The notes under the pieces were generated by a model. That model did no database searches and was not told the origin of the DNA. It worked only from the letters and a program-made list of their open reading frames with translations. A stretch of DNA of 64,000 nucleotides, from assembly GCF_022436705.1 (NCBI RefSeq), contig NZ_JAKUHT010000003.1, forward strand, positions 1-64,000, given 5' to 3'. A program made the translations under genes and the position numbers. This DNA comes from Nocardioides sp. CFH 31398 (GTDB lineage: Bacteria; Actinomycetota; Actinomycetes; Propionibacteriales; Nocardioidaceae). Below, piece by piece: positions 50,639 through 60,802 of this stretch (position 1 is its first letter; every line of letters begins with the position of its first letter).

Positions 50639-52990
50639 ATGGACAAGCCTGTGCCCACCAGCACCTACCGGGTGCAGGTCCGGGAGTCGTTCGACCTCCG
50701 GAGGACCGCGGAGCACCTCCGCTACCTGCACGACCTCGGGGTCGACTGGGTCTACCTGTCGCCGCTGCTCACCGCGGAGCCAGGGAGCGACCACGGGTAC
50801 GACGTGGTCGACCACGCGAGCGTCGACGCCTCCCGCGGGGGCACCGCCGGGCTCGAGGCCGTCGCCCGCCAGGCGCACGCGCTGGGCATGGGCGTGCTGA
50901 TCGACATCGTCCCCAACCACGTCGGCGTCGCGACCCCCGCGGCGAACCCGTGGTGGTGGGACCTGCTGCAGCACGGCCAGGGCTCGGCGTACGCCGACGC
51001 GTTCGACGTGGACTGGGCGGCCGACCCGGGCCAGGACGGGGGCAAGCTCGTCGTCCCGGTCGTCGGGGACGGCGACGAGGGCGCCATCGAGGTCGACGTC
51101 GAGGCTGGCGAGGTGCGCTACCACGACAACCGCTACCCGCTGGCTCCCGGCACGACCACGCTCGCCGAGCAGCACTACCGGCTCGCGCACTGGCGCGAGG
51201 CCGACCACGGGCTGAACTACCGACGCTTCTTCGCGGTCAACACGCTCGCCGGGATCCGCGTCGAGGACCGTCGCTGGTTCGACGCCTCGCACGTCGAGAT
51301 CGGCCGCTGGTTCCGGGAGGGCCTCGCCGACGGCCTGCGCGTCGACCACCCCGACGGCCTGCGCGACCCCGAGGGCTACCTCGCCGACCTCGCCGAGCTG
51401 ACCGACGGCTCCTACGTGCTCGTCGAGAAGATCCTCGAGCCCGGCGAGGAGCTGCCCGAGAGCTGGTCGACCGCCGGCACCACCGGGTACGACGCCATGG
51501 CCCAGGTCGACCGCGTGCTCGTCGACCCCGCGGGCGAGGAGCCGCTGACCGCGCTCGAGGCCCGGCTCGCGCGGCGGCCCTACGACTGGCACCAGCTGAT
51601 CCACGACACCAAGCGCGCGGTCGCCGACGGCGCCCTCGGTTCGGAGGTCCGGCGCATCGTCCGCGAGCTGCCCGCCGAGCAGGTCGGCCCCCACCCCGAG
51701 CGTTTCGTCGACGCCGTCGCCGAGCTCCTCGCCTGCTTCGAGGTCTACCGCTCCTACCTGCCCCTCGGCGCCGAGCACCTCGAGCGTGCCGTCGCCGAGG
51801 CCCGCGAGCGCCGCGGCGACCTCGACGACGTCCTCGACGTCCTCGCGCCCCTCCTCGCCGACACCGACCAGCCGGCCGCGCTGCGGTTCCAGCAGACCTC
51901 CGGCATGGTCATGGCCAAGGGCGTCGAGGACTGCGCGTTCTACCGCACCTCCCGCCTGTCGTCGCTGTCCGAGGTCGGCGGCGACCCGTCGGTCTTCGCG
52001 GTCTCGCCGGCCGACTTCCACGCCGCCATGGCCCGCCGCCAGCACACCTGGCCCCACGCGATGGTCGCCACCTCGACCCACGACACGAAGCGCGGCGAGG
52101 ACGTCCGCGCCCGGATCGCCGTCCTCGCCGAGATCCCCGCCCTGTGGGAGTCGGCGCTCGACCGGTTGCTCGAGGCGGTCCCGACCCCGGACCCGTCGTT
52201 CGCGTCCCTGCTGTGGCAGGCCATCCTCGGCGCGTGGCCGTCCCGGCCCCACCCCGACCTGCGGGGCCGGCTCCACGCGTACGCCGAGAAGGCGATGCGC
52301 GAGGCGGGCGACCGGACGCAGTGGACCGCCCCCGACGAGGCCTACGAGGCCGCCGTCCACGCGTGCGTAGACGCCGCCTTCGACGACCGCCGGGTCGTCG
52401 CCGTCCTCGAGGAGCTGCTCGACGCCACCTCCCGCGCCGGGCAGTCGAACGGCCTCGCCGCCAAGCTGGTCTCCCTGACGATCCCCGGCGTCCCCGACGT
52501 CTACCAGGGCAGCGAGATGTGGGAGCAGAGCCTGGTCGACCCCGACAACCGGCGCGAGGTCGACTTCGAGGTCCGCCGCACCGTGCTCGACGCCGTCGCG
52601 GGCGGCGTCCGCCCGCCGTGGGTCGGCAGCCGGCAGGACGCCGGGGCCGCGAAGCTGCACGTCGTCCGCTCCGCCCTGCGGTTGCGGCGCCGGTCCCCCG
52701 AGCTGTTCACCACGTACGACGCGCTGCTCGCCGAGGGCACCGCGGCCGACCACGTGCTGGCCTTCGACCGGGGCGGCGCCGTCACCGTCGCCACCCGCCT
52801 GCCCGTCGGCCTCGCGGCCGTCGGCGGCTGGGGCAGCACCCGGGTCCGGCTGCCGGCCCAGCCCGGGGACGCGCCCCTCGTCGACCGCCTCACCGGGCGC
52901 GAGTGGTCCGGCGAGGTCCTGCTCGCCCAGCTGCTCGACGCCTACCCCGTCGCGCTGCTGGCGCCCGCCACCGACGAGGACGACGCGTGA
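50639..52990 (+). CDS. treY: malto-oligosyltrehalose synthase
   Basis: A 783-residue GH13_26 enzyme that turns the reducing-end alpha-1,4 link of maltodextrin into a terminal trehalose unit. Signatures are [39 protein letters not shown] at the start, [26 protein letters not shown] (nucleophile), [12 protein letters not shown] (acid/base), [17 protein letters not shown] and the C-terminal [22 protein letters not shown]. It begins 3 bp after glgX, and its stop overlaps the treZ GTG. Confidence 0.96.
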   Translation: MDKPVPTSTYRVQVRESFDLRRTAEHLRYLHDLGVDWVYLSPLLTAEPGSDHGYDVVDHASVDASRGGTAGLEAVARQAHALGMGVLIDIVPNHVGVATPAANPWWWDLLQHGQGSAYADAFDVDWAADPGQDGGKLVVPVVGDGDEGAIEVDVEAGEVRYHDNRYPLAPGTTTLAEQHYRLAHWREADHGLNYRRFFAVNTLAGIRVEDRRWFDASHVEIGRWFREGLADGLRVDHPDGLRDPEGYLADLAELTDGSYVLVEKILEPGEELPESWSTAGTTGYDAMAQVDRVLVDPAGEEPLTALEARLARRPYDWHQLIHDTKRAVADGALGSEVRRIVRELPAEQVGPHPERFVDAVAELLACFEVYRSYLPLGAEHLERAVAEARERRGDLDDVLDVLAPLLADTDQPAALRFQQTSGMVMAKGVEDCAFYRTSRLSSLSEVGGDPSVFAVSPADFHAAMARRQHTWPHAMVATSTHDTKRGEDVRARIAVLAEIPALWESALDRLLEAVPTPDPSFASLLWQAILGAWPSRPHPDLRGRLHAYAEKAMREAGDRTQWTAPDEAYEAAVHACVDAAFDDRRVVAVLEELLDATSRAGQSNGLAAKLVSLTIPGVPDVYQGSEMWEQSLVDPDNRREVDFEVRRTVLDAVAGGVRPPWVGSRQDAGAAKLHVVRSALRLRRRSPELFTTYDALLAEGTAADHVLAFDRGGAVTVATRLPVGLAAVGGWGSTRVRLPAQPGDAPLVDRLTGREWSGEVLLAQLLDAYPVALLAPATDEDDA

Positions 52991-54756
52991 GCCGCCCCGG
53001 CGTGTCGCGCTTCGACGTCTGGGCGCCGGAAGCCGAGCGGGTCGACCTCGTCGTCGCCGACCAGGTGGTCCCCATGCGCGGCCTCGACGGTGGCTGGTGG
53101 ACCCCCGACGGTGCCGTGCCGGACGGCGAGGTCGACTACGGCTACCGCCTCGACGGCGCGGAGACGGTCCTGCCCGACCCGCGATCGCGCCGACAGCCGG
53201 ACGGCGTCCACGGCCGCTCGCGGACGTTCGACCCGACCGCGTTCGCGTGGACCGACCAGGCCTGGACGGGCCGCCAGCTCGCCGGGTCCGTCGTCTACGA
53301 GCTCCACGTCGGCACCTTCACCCCCGAGGGGACGCTGGACGCCGCCCTCGGAAAGCTGGACCACCTCGTCTCGATCGGGGTCGACCTCGTCGAGCTCATG
53401 CCGGTCAACTCCTTCGACGGCACCCACAACTGGGGCTACGACGGCGTCGGCTGGTTCGCCGTCGACGAGACGTACGGCGGCCCCGCGGCGTACCAGCGCT
53501 TCGTCGACGGCTGCCACGCCGCCGGCCTCGGCGTCGTCCAGGACGTCGTCTACAACCACCTCGGACCGTCGGGGAACTACCTGCCCGCGTTCGGCCCCTA
53601 CCTGACCGAGGGCCGCAACACCTGGGGCGACCAGGTCAACCTCGACCAGGTGGGCAGCGAGGAGGTCCGTCGCTACGTCCTCGACGACGTCGCGATGTGG
53701 CTCGACGACTACCACGTCGACGGGTTGCGCCTCGACGCCGTGCACGCCCTCGTCGACTCCTCCCCCGTGCACCTGCTGGAGGAGATGGCCGTCGAGGTCG
53801 CCGCCCTGTCGGCGGCACAGCGGCGTCCGCTGACGCTGATCGCGGAGTCCGACCTCAACGACACCCGCATGGTCACCCCCCGCGAGGGCGGCGGCCGGGG
53901 CATCGACGCGCAGTGGAGCGACGACTTCCACCACGCCGTCCACGTCGCGCTCACCGGGGAGACCCACGGCTACTACGCCGACTTCGCGCCGCTGTCCGCG
54001 CTCGCGAAGGTCTGCGAGAAGGGGTTCTTCCACGACGGCACGTACTCGTCGTTCCGCGAGGCCGACCACGGCCGTCCGGTCGACGTCGAGCACATGCCCG
54101 CCTGGCGCCTCGTCGTGTGCTCGTCGAACCACGACCAGGTCGGCAACCGCGCCCGCGGCGACCGCCCCTCCGACCCCGAGCCCGGCCACCTCGACGACGA
54201 CCGGCTCGTCATGGCCGCCATGCTCGTCATGGCCGGCCCGTTCACGCCGATGCTGTTCATGGGCGAGGAGTGGGCCGCCGCCACGCCGTTCGCGTTCTTC
54301 ACCTCCCACACCGACCCCGAGATCGCCGAGGCGACGCGGACCGGCCGGATCGAGGAGTTCGCGAAGATGGGCTGGGACCCCGACACCGTCCCCGACCCGC
54401 AGGACCCGCAGACCTTCGCCGCGAGCCGGCTCGACTGGTCCGAGCCCGAGGGCGGACGGCACGCCGTCGTCCTCGACGCCTACCGGCGGCTCGCGCAGCT
54501 GCGCCGCACGGTCCCCGCGCTGACCGACCCCGACCTGCGGGCCGTCCGCGCCACCGCGGACGACGACGCGAGGGTGTTCGTGCTGCGCCGCGGCGACGTG
54601 ACGCTGGTGCTGAACCTGGGCGACGCGGCGTACGACCACGGCCTGGACGGTGCGGCCGAGGTGCTGCTGGCGACCCCGACGGCACCGACGCTCGACGGGG
54701 GCGTCCTGCGCCTGCCCGCGGGATCGGGTGCGCTCGTGAGGTTTCAGCGGGGCTGA
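52987..54756 (+). CDS. treZ: malto-oligosyltrehalose trehalohydrolase
   Basis: A 589-residue GH13_10 enzyme that releases trehalose from maltooligosyltrehalose. An N-terminal CBM48-like domain ([15 protein letters not shown]) leads into the barrel: [51 protein letters not shown] (nucleophile), IAESDLND (acid/base) and [15 protein letters not shown]. The GTG at 52987 overlaps the treY stop (GTGA). A second in-frame GTG at 53002 is possible. With GlgX and TreY it completes the glycogen-to-trehalose route. Confidence 0.95.
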   Translation: MSRPGVSRFDVWAPEAERVDLVVADQVVPMRGLDGGWWTPDGAVPDGEVDYGYRLDGAETVLPDPRSRRQPDGVHGRSRTFDPTAFAWTDQAWTGRQLAGSVVYELHVGTFTPEGTLDAALGKLDHLVSIGVDLVELMPVNSFDGTHNWGYDGVGWFAVDETYGGPAAYQRFVDGCHAAGLGVVQDVVYNHLGPSGNYLPAFGPYLTEGRNTWGDQVNLDQVGSEEVRRYVLDDVAMWLDDYHVDGLRLDAVHALVDSSPVHLLEEMAVEVAALSAAQRRPLTLIAESDLNDTRMVTPREGGGRGIDAQWSDDFHHAVHVALTGETHGYYADFAPLSALAKVCEKGFFHDGTYSSFREADHGRPVDVEHMPAWRLVVCSSNHDQVGNRARGDRPSDPEPGHLDDDRLVMAAMLVMAGPFTPMLFMGEEWAAATPFAFFTSHTDPEIAEATRTGRIEEFAKMGWDPDTVPDPQDPQTFAASRLDWSEPEGGRHAVVLDAYRRLAQLRRTVPALTDPDLRAVRATADDDARVFVLRRGDVTLVLNLGDAAYDHGLDGAAEVLLATPTAPTLDGGVLRLPAGSGALVRFQRG

Positions 54757-54816
54757 GCGGGGTAGGAGCCTGGGCACCGCGTCATCCCACCCGAGACATC
54801 CGTCGAGGAGGACCCC

Positions 54817-55119
54817 ATGACGATCCAGGTCGTCAAGCGCGAGCTGACCGCTCTGTCGTCGGACATCGACGACGCCGTGGCCGACTCGGTCACTCGCACC
54901 ATCCCGTTGGCCGCCTCCAGCCCCGAGACGTACGGCGACGCCACGCTGTCCGGCTACGTGGACTCCGCCAAGGAGAGCCTGCAGGCGACCATCCGCGCCA
55001 TGGCCACCGACGCCCAGGCCGCCGCCGCCAGCGTGCGCGACCAGCTGACCGACTTCTCGACGACCGACACCGGCTCGGCCGACGCGATGCGGCCCGCCGG
55101 CGGGGGTGTCCCGGTATGA
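54817..55119 (+). CDS. small helical protein, WXG100-like partner
   Basis: A 100-residue protein made of amphipathic helix (VKRELTALSSDIDDAVADSV, then SAKESLQATIRAMATDAQAAAASVRDQLTDF) with a disordered Gly/Ala end. Its size and helical pattern resemble WXG100/ESX partners, but the Trp-X-Gly turn is absent. GAGGAGGA lies just before the ATG. It overlaps the next gene by 4 bp (ATGA), which encodes a T7SS-signal protein, so the two are probably co-secreted or co-folded. Confidence 0.65.
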   Translation: MTIQVVKRELTALSSDIDDAVADSVTRTIPLAASSPETYGDATLSGYVDSAKESLQATIRAMATDAQAAAASVRDQLTDFSTTDTGSADAMRPAGGGVPV

Positions 55120-56504
55120 GCCTGGACGTGAAGGAGCTCGGCGAGACCGAGGACCCCAAGGAGATCGTGCCCGGCGAGCCGGGCCAGGTGCGGACCGCCG
55201 CGACCACGTTCACCGACGAGGGTGAGCGGATGACCCGCATCGGCGTCAGCCTGGCCGGGCTCTCGGCGCCGTCCTGGGAGGGCGGCGCGGCGGAGACGTT
55301 CAACGCGGCCTTCCCCGACTCCATCAAGCCGTGGAGCGAGATCGGCGGCGACGCGAAGTCCGCCGGTCGGGCCCTCTCCGACCACGCCGGCGTCCTCGGC
55401 GCCGCGCAGGCGAAGGCCCAGCAGGCCATCGAGAAGTACAAGGCCGGCAAGGAGGCGCAGGCACGCGCCCTGGCCGAGCACAACGCCGCCGTCGACGCGT
55501 ACAACGCCAACCTCGGCTCCACCGGCACGCTCGGCGGCGGGGGCGGCCACCTGGCCCCGCCCGGCGCCTTCCACGACCCCGGCATCGAGCGGATGCGCGA
55601 GGCGCAGGAGATGGTCGAGGAGGCCCGCGAGCAGGTGAAGGAGTCGGTGGAGACCACCACCACCGCCCTCGCGAAGCTGCCCGGCACCCTGACCGCCGGC
55701 GCCCGCCCCGACCCCGACAGCACCTTCGGCGACATCACGATCGCCCTGCCCGGCGGTGAGCGTCCGTGGAACGACGAGGACCTCATGACGCCCTACGGCG
55801 ACGCGGTCGACGAGGACGGCGACGGTCGCGACGACCGGACCGGCCTCGAGGTCACGATGGACCTCGGCAGCGTCGAGACGCCCACCGCCCGCGTGTGGGG
55901 GGCCGAGGGCAGCTTCGAGAACCAGGTCGGCGACGTCACCCTGTCCGGCGACGGCGAGGTCAACGTGCTCAGCGCCAACGCGGGCGCGGGCCTCGAGGTC
56001 GGCACGGGCGGGCTCGCCGCGACGGCCAACGCCGGCGCCTACCTGGCGCAGGCGGAGGGCCAGGTCTCCGCCCAGTACGGCTACGCCACGGTCGGCGCCG
56101 AGGGCTCCGCCATGGTCGGGGCCGAGGCCGAGGGCGAGGTCAGCGTCGGCACCGACGGCGTCCACGCCGGCGGCGAGGTGTTCGCCGGCGCCCGGGCCGA
56201 GGGCGCGCTGTCCGGCGACGTCGGCGGCGTCGGCGGTGCCGTGACCGGTGAGGCCTGGGCGGGCGTCGGCGCGTCCGCGGACCTGGACGTCGGCATGAAC
56301 GAGGACGGCTCCTTCACCATCGGCGGCCACCTCGGTGCCGCGCTCGGTGTCGGCGGACAGCTCGGCGGCGAGATCACCATCGACCCGGGTGAGGTCGTGG
56401 ACACCGCCGAGGACCTCGCCGAGGGCATCGGCGACGGCGCGGAGGAGGTCGGCGACGCCATCGGCGACGCCGCCAGCAGCGTCGGCGACGCCCTCGGGTT
56501 CTGA
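55116..56504 (+). CDS. putative T7SS-secreted protein with Gly/Ala-rich C-terminal domain
   Basis: A 462-residue protein. Residues 1-120 match the T7SS-signal domain pattern: ELGETEDPKEIVPGEPGQV, helices, SWEGGAAETF (a WxG turn), then an AKAQQAIEKYKAGKEAQARALAEHNAAV coiled helix. A Gly/Pro linker and second helix (about 145-190) precede a repetitive Gly/Ala/Val/Glu domain (about 230-410; GLEVGTGGLAATANAGAYL, GGVGGAVTGEAWAGVGASADLDVG) and an acidic Gly-spaced tail. No nuclease or other toxin motif is evident. Secretion by an ESX system elsewhere in the genome is inferred. Confidence 0.75.
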   Translation: MSLDVKELGETEDPKEIVPGEPGQVRTAATTFTDEGERMTRIGVSLAGLSAPSWEGGAAETFNAAFPDSIKPWSEIGGDAKSAGRALSDHAGVLGAAQAKAQQAIEKYKAGKEAQARALAEHNAAVDAYNANLGSTGTLGGGGGHLAPPGAFHDPGIERMREAQEMVEEAREQVKESVETTTTALAKLPGTLTAGARPDPDSTFGDITIALPGGERPWNDEDLMTPYGDAVDEDGDGRDDRTGLEVTMDLGSVETPTARVWGAEGSFENQVGDVTLSGDGEVNVLSANAGAGLEVGTGGLAATANAGAYLAQAEGQVSAQYGYATVGAEGSAMVGAEAEGEVSVGTDGVHAGGEVFAGARAEGALSGDVGGVGGAVTGEAWAGVGASADLDVGMNEDGSFTIGGHLGAALGVGGQLGGEITIDPGEVVDTAEDLAEGIGDGAEEVGDAIGDAASSVGDALGF

Positions 56505-56532
56505 GACCGGACGAGACGAGAGGATCACGGAC

Positions 56533-57033
56533 ATGGAGCAGTTCCCCGTCCCCATCCGGTTCGAGCTGCCCGGCCCCCAGTGGCGGGCCGTGCAGCCGGA
56601 GTCGGTGGGAGTCACCAACGCGATGCTGGTCGCCCTGCGCGACGACACCCCCGGCGACTACACGCCGATCATCTCCTTCAGCGGCGGCTGGCGGACCGAC
56701 GACGCCACGATGGAGCAGATCGCCGACGAGGCCGTGATGCGGCTGCGCGACGAGACCGGCGACGCCCAGCTGATGGACCGTCGTCGCGTCGGGACCGAGC
56801 AGACCCCGTCGTACAGCCAGGTGATCCGGGCCTCCGCCGAGGTCGACGGCGTCCACTACGACCTGGCCCGCCTGCAGGCCCTGCTCGGCCTCCAGGACCC
56901 CGAGCAGGAGCGTCGCCGGGCGGTGCTCATCGTCAGCTGCACCTGCCTCGCGTCCCAGCTGGACGTCGTGACGCCCGAGTTCCAGACCCTCGTGCGGGGC
57001 CTGCGGGTCGACGAGGAGAAGGCCGCCGGCTGA
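56533..57033 (+). CDS. LpqN/DUF1795-like protein
   Basis: A 166-residue soluble protein without signal peptide. FELPGPQWRAVQPESVGVTNAMLVAL, a TPIISFSGGW strand, and VLIVSCTCLASQLDVVTPEFQTLVRGL at the end resemble the LpqN/DUF1795 beta-sandwich fold, though the similarity is distant. It follows the T7SS-signal gene by 28 bp on the same strand and could be its chaperone or immunity-like partner. Function unknown. Confidence 0.6.
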   Translation: MEQFPVPIRFELPGPQWRAVQPESVGVTNAMLVALRDDTPGDYTPIISFSGGWRTDDATMEQIADEAVMRLRDETGDAQLMDRRRVGTEQTPSYSQVIRASAEVDGVHYDLARLQALLGLQDPEQERRRAVLIVSCTCLASQLDVVTPEFQTLVRGLRVDEEKAAG

Positions 57034-57066
57034 GTCCCCGGCTGGGCCGCCGGCTGAGTCGCCGGG

Positions 57067-57624
57067 TCAGCCCAGGACGCCGGTGAGCGCCAGGATCGCC
57101 ACCACGATCCCGACGACCACGAGGGCGCCGATCACGAGGCCCGCCACGCCGAGGCCGACCTTGGCGGACGTGTTCATCGTCTTCCGCAGGCCCAGGCGGT
57201 CGGCGGCGGCCTCGATGATCGCGTTCCCCTCGCCCGAGGCGAAGGTGTAGTCGACGACCTCGCCCGGTCGTCCGCTGTCGTCGATGCCGATCTCCTTGCG
57301 GAAGGAGATCTCGCGGACGTTGCCCTGCTGCATGCCCGCCGTCGCGCGCAGCACCGGCCGCGGGACGCCGCCCGCGAGCTCGGCACCGGCCTGCCACTCG
57401 ACCGTCATCGACCGGTCCGTGACGGTGTAGGTGCCGTCCGGAGCGACCTTCACGATGTGGGAGAACGACTTCTTCAGCGACTTGCGCTGCATCAACGTCC
57501 ACCACTGGGCGTCGACGACGTCGATCTGCACGGTGAACCCGTCGGGCGTCTCGTCGGCGACCATGTACGGCGTGTCGGCGACGGCGCGCTCGACCTCGGC
57601 GGCGAACTGCTGGGCATCGGCCAT
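57067..57624 (-). CDS. tail-anchored hypothetical protein
   Basis: A 185-residue protein with a soluble, mostly beta-looking body (DGFTVQIDVVDAQWWTLMQRKSLKKSFSHIVKV, FRKEIGIDDSGRPGEVVDYTFASGEG) and one C-terminal membrane helix (about 155-183; VGLGVAGLVIGALVVVGIVVAIL). No known domain is recognised. The ATG lies 6 nt after a TAGGGT -10 hexamer. It is convergent with the T7SS-type cluster (33-bp gap) and divergent from the M15 peptidase. Confidence 0.65.
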   Translation of the reverse strand: MADAQQFAAEVERAVADTPYMVADETPDGFTVQIDVVDAQWWTLMQRKSLKKSFSHIVKVAPDGTYTVTDRSMTVEWQAGAELAGGVPRPVLRATAGMQQGNVREISFRKEIGIDDSGRPGEVVDYTFASGEGNAIIEAAADRLGLRKTMNTSAKVGLGVAGLVIGALVVVGIVVAILALTGVLG

Positions 57625-57658
57625 GGGACGACCCTACTGGCGTCCGTAGCCTGGCCGG
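57625..57658. promoter_or_regulatory. divergent leaderless promoter pair
   Basis: In 34 bp, TAGGGT (minus strand, plus 57631-57636) lies 6 nt before the ATG of the tail-anchored protein, and TAGCCT (57647-57652) lies 6 nt before the GTG of the M15 lipoprotein. Neither side has a Shine-Dalgarno sequence. Confidence 0.5.
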
Positions 57659-58546
57659 GTGAGGCGAACCGCGATCCTCCTGGCGACCGCGACGCTCCTG
57701 CTCGCGGCGTGCGCGCCGAGCGGGGACGACGCCGCGCCGGCCACGGAGCCCGAGCCGCCGCGGTCGTCCCAGTCGCCCCAGTCGTCCGAGTCGCCCCAGT
57801 CGCCCCGGTCGTCCGAGTCCGCCCAGCCGCCCGAGCCCGGGTCGACCCCGCCGCCCTGGCTCGGCACCCGGGTGCTCCCCGACCGCGGCGACGGCTTCGG
57901 TGAGGTCCGGGCGACCCCACCCGCGCTGCGGGAGCGGGCGTTCACGGTCGCCGACACCCTGCCGCCGCTGCCCGGCGGCGGCTTCGCCGCCCGGGTCGCC
58001 GATCCCGCGCCGACCGGCGTCCTCGACCGGTCGACCTGGGCGCCCGGCTGCCCGGTCGCGGCCGACGACCTGGCGTGGGTCCGCGTGACCTTCCGCGGGT
58101 TCGACGGCGAGCGGCACACCGGCGAGCTGCTCCTGGCCTCGGAGTGGGCGCGGCCGATGGTGCGGGTGTTCCGCGCCCTCTGGGACGCCGACTTCCCGCT
58201 CGAGGAGCTGCGGATCACGCGCCCCGCCGAGCTGGACGCCCCGCCCACCGGCGACGGCAACAACTCCGGCGCGTTCGTGTGCCGCCCGGTGACCGGCGGG
58301 ACGTCGTACTCCGAGCACGCCTACGGCCGGGCCATCGACCTGAACCCGTTCCAGAACCCCTACGAGCGCGACGACCTCGTCGTCCCCGAGCTCGCCTCGG
58401 CGTGGCTGGACCGCGACCGGGACCTGCCCGGCATGATCCGCCCCGGCGACGCCGTCGTCCGCGCGTTCGCCCGGATCGGGTGGCAGTGGGGCGGGGACTA
58501 CACCTCGCTGAAGGACTACCAGCACTTCTCCAGCACCGGCGGGTGA
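57659..58546 (+). CDS. M15-family peptidase lipoprotein
   Basis: A 295-residue exported lipoprotein. The signal peptide ends in lipobox LLAAC (Cys about 18). A Ser/Pro/Glu-rich linker with SPQS/SPRS repeats follows. The C-terminal peptidase domain has SYSEHAYGRAIDLNPFQNPY (zinc His and Asp) and the last-zinc-ligand block WGGDYTSLKDYQHFS, as in M15C D-alanyl-D-alanine carboxypeptidase/endolysin-like enzymes. It probably trims peptidoglycan stem peptides at the cell surface. GTG start, leaderless. Confidence 0.85.
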   Translation: MRRTAILLATATLLLAACAPSGDDAAPATEPEPPRSSQSPQSSESPQSPRSSESAQPPEPGSTPPPWLGTRVLPDRGDGFGEVRATPPALRERAFTVADTLPPLPGGGFAARVADPAPTGVLDRSTWAPGCPVAADDLAWVRVTFRGFDGERHTGELLLASEWARPMVRVFRALWDADFPLEELRITRPAELDAPPTGDGNNSGAFVCRPVTGGTSYSEHAYGRAIDLNPFQNPYERDDLVVPELASAWLDRDRDLPGMIRPGDAVVRAFARIGWQWGGDYTSLKDYQHFSSTGG

Positions 58547-58564
58547 GTCCCGCCGGGCGGGGGC

Positions 58565-58975
58565 CTAGCGGTCGGCCTTCCGCACGCGCCGCCGCAGCTG
58601 CAGGATCCGCGCCGTGCCGGCGAGCCCGGCGACCGCCAGCCCGGCCGCGAAGGCGAGCAGCAGCGCCACGGCGAGCGGCGAGCTGCCGGTGGCGCCGAAG
58701 TAGTTCACCTGCACCGACTCGAGGTTCTGCAGGATGAAGACCGCGAGCAGCACGAGGACGACGACCATCAGCACCAGGATCACCCACACGTGACCGGTCG
58801 CCGACCCGCGCAGCGGGTCGTCGGGGCTGCCCTTCACCCGGCGCTGCTCCTGCTCCTCCTGCCGCTCCGCCACCGCGTCGCGCCCCGTGGGCTCGGGCGC
58901 GCGGTCGTCGTACGTCGGTGCGGGCGGAGGCTGGTTCGCGGGCTGTCCGCCGACGACCGGGTCCTGCTGGCTCAT
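58565..58975 (-). CDS. LapA/DUF1049-like membrane protein
   Basis: A 136-residue protein. The first 60 residues are polar and Pro/Gln rich; two membrane helices follow (WVILVLMVVVLVLLAVFILQNLES and VALLLAFAAGLAVAGLAGTARIL), with FILQNLESVQVNYFGA between them, the DUF1049/LapA_dom signature. The C-terminus is basic. In E. coli LapA is linked to LPS assembly, a role that cannot apply here; the actinobacterial function is unknown. Confidence 0.83.
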   Translation of the reverse strand: MSQQDPVVGGQPANQPPPAPTYDDRAPEPTGRDAVAERQEEQEQRRVKGSPDDPLRGSATGHVWVILVLMVVVLVLLAVFILQNLESVQVNYFGATGSSPLAVALLLAFAAGLAVAGLAGTARILQLRRRVRKADR

Positions 58976-59098
58976 GGGCCCTCCTTGGCTCGCGACCAGC
59001 CTAGGGCGTGGGGCCGGGGCCCACGACCGCTTCACCCGCCACGACACGCCGGGCTTAGGGTGGCCTTACCTGACGGTCGTCGGCGGAGCGGAGGAACG

Positions 59099-60802
59099 GT
59101 GGACGAGGCGCCCGGGACCAGCGGCGCCCTCGTGGCCCGCACGCTGCGCCGGCAGGCGCGCCCCCTCGTCGGGGCGCTCGTGATCATCGGGCTGTGGCAG
59201 GTCTGCGAGGCCATGGTCCCCGTGATGATCGGGGTCGTCGTCGACCGCGCGGTCGCGACCGGCGACCCGCTGGCGTTCGCGCTGTGGGGCACGGCGACGG
59301 CGCTGCTGTTCGTCGTCCTCGGGCTGTCGTTCCGGTTCGGCTCGCGCATCCTGCTGCGCTGCCGGACCGTCGAGATGCACCGCATCCGCAGCGAGATCGC
59401 GGCCCACGTGCTCGCCCCCGTCGGCGCCCGCACCGGACGCCCGGTCGGCGAGGTCCTCAGCCTCGCGACCACCGACGCCGAGACGGTGTCCAACGTCCTG
59501 CGCCAGCTGGTGTTCGCCGTCGCCGCGCTGCTCGGCCTGACCGTGAGCACCGTGGTGCTCGTCGGGATCGACCCCGTCCTCGCGCTCGTCGTCCTCGTCG
59601 GGGTGCCGCTGGTGCTGGCCGGCACCCAGCTGCTCGCGCCCCGGCTGGCCCGGCGCAGCACCGTGCAGCTCGACGCCGTGGGCGACGCGACCGCCGTGGC
59701 GACCGACCTCGTCCGCGGCCTGCGACCGCTGCAGGGCATCGGGGGGCAGGACGCCGCCCTGGCCGGCTACCGGCGCCGCAGCCGCGCCGCGTCCGACGCC
59801 GCGGTCGACAGCGCCCGCTCCGAGGGGCTGCTGGTCGGCGTGGCCAACGGGCTGTCCGGGCTGTTCCTCGCCGTCGTCGCCCTGCTCGCCGGCCTGCGCG
59901 CCGCCCAGGGCGAGATCGGCGTCGGCGAGCTCATCGCCGTCGTCGGGCTCGCGCAGTTCTTCGCCGAGCCGATCCGGATGGCCACCGACCTCATCGCCGA
60001 CCTCGCCCGCTCCCGCGCGGCCGCCGGCCGCGTGGTCGACCTCCTCGCCACGCCCCCGCTCGCCGAGGACGGCCCGCTGCCCGCCCCCGGCGCCACCGGA
60101 CCCCCCGCCCTGGAGGTGGACGCCGTCACCACCGGCCCGCTGCGGGGCCTGACGCTCGAGGTGGAGCCCGGCCGGACGACCGCCGTCGTGGTCGACGACC
60201 CCGCCGCGGCCGCGACACTGCTCGCGCTGCTGCGCGGGGAGCGGCGCCCCGACGCCGGGGCGGTCCGGCTCGACGGCGCGGACCTGGTCGACCTCGGTGT
60301 CGCCGCCCGAGCGGCACGGCTCCTCGTGGACGACCACGGCACCGACCTGTTCGAGGGGACGCTGCGCAGCAACGTCGACCCGGCCGGCCGGCTGGACGAC
60401 GACCGGCTCGGCGTCGTCCTCGAGGCGTCGGCGGCGACCGACGTCGCGGACCTGGACCCCGCCGGCGTCGAGCGACCGGTCAGCGCCGACGGCACCGACC
60501 TGTCCGGCGGGCAGCGCCAGCGCCTCGCACTGGCCCGCGCGCTCGCGGCGGACCCGCCCGGCCTGGTGCTCCACGACCCCACCACCGCCGTCGACGCGGT
60601 CACCGAGCAGCGCATCGCCGCCGGGCTCGCCGCACTGCGGCGGGGACGGACGACGCTCGTGCTCACCAGCAGCCCCGCCCTCCTCGACGCCGCCGACGTC
60701 GTCGTCCACGTGCGCGAGGGTCGCGTCGTCGCCCGCGGCCGGCACGCCGAGCTCCTCGCCGACCCGGCGGCCGCGGCGTACGCCGAGGCGGTGCTGCGAT
60801 GA
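59099..60802 (+). CDS. ABC exporter half-transporter with degenerate Walker motifs
   Basis: A 567-residue TMD-NBD half-transporter. Six membrane helices (about 20-290) precede an NBD in which the P-loop is lost: GRTTAVVVDDPAAAATLLAL (about 357-375) has no GxxGxGK[ST]. Walker B reads LVLHDPTTAVD (about 490-500), shifting the usual Asp-Glu to His-Asp. The signature LSGGQRQRL (about 468) is intact. This half cannot hydrolyse ATP alone but can complete the site of its partner, encoded 4 bp overlapping downstream. GTG start with GAGG upstream. Cargo unknown. Confidence 0.92.
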   Translation: MDEAPGTSGALVARTLRRQARPLVGALVIIGLWQVCEAMVPVMIGVVVDRAVATGDPLAFALWGTATALLFVVLGLSFRFGSRILLRCRTVEMHRIRSEIAAHVLAPVGARTGRPVGEVLSLATTDAETVSNVLRQLVFAVAALLGLTVSTVVLVGIDPVLALVVLVGVPLVLAGTQLLAPRLARRSTVQLDAVGDATAVATDLVRGLRPLQGIGGQDAALAGYRRRSRAASDAAVDSARSEGLLVGVANGLSGLFLAVVALLAGLRAAQGEIGVGELIAVVGLAQFFAEPIRMATDLIADLARSRAAAGRVVDLLATPPLAEDGPLPAPGATGPPALEVDAVTTGPLRGLTLEVEPGRTTAVVVDDPAAAATLLALLRGERRPDAGAVRLDGADLVDLGVAARAARLLVDDHGTDLFEGTLRSNVDPAGRLDDDRLGVVLEASAATDVADLDPAGVERPVSADGTDLSGGQRQRLALARALAADPPGLVLHDPTTAVDAVTEQRIAAGLAALRRGRTTLVLTSSPALLDAADVVVHVREGRVVARGRHAELLADPAAAAYAEAVLR

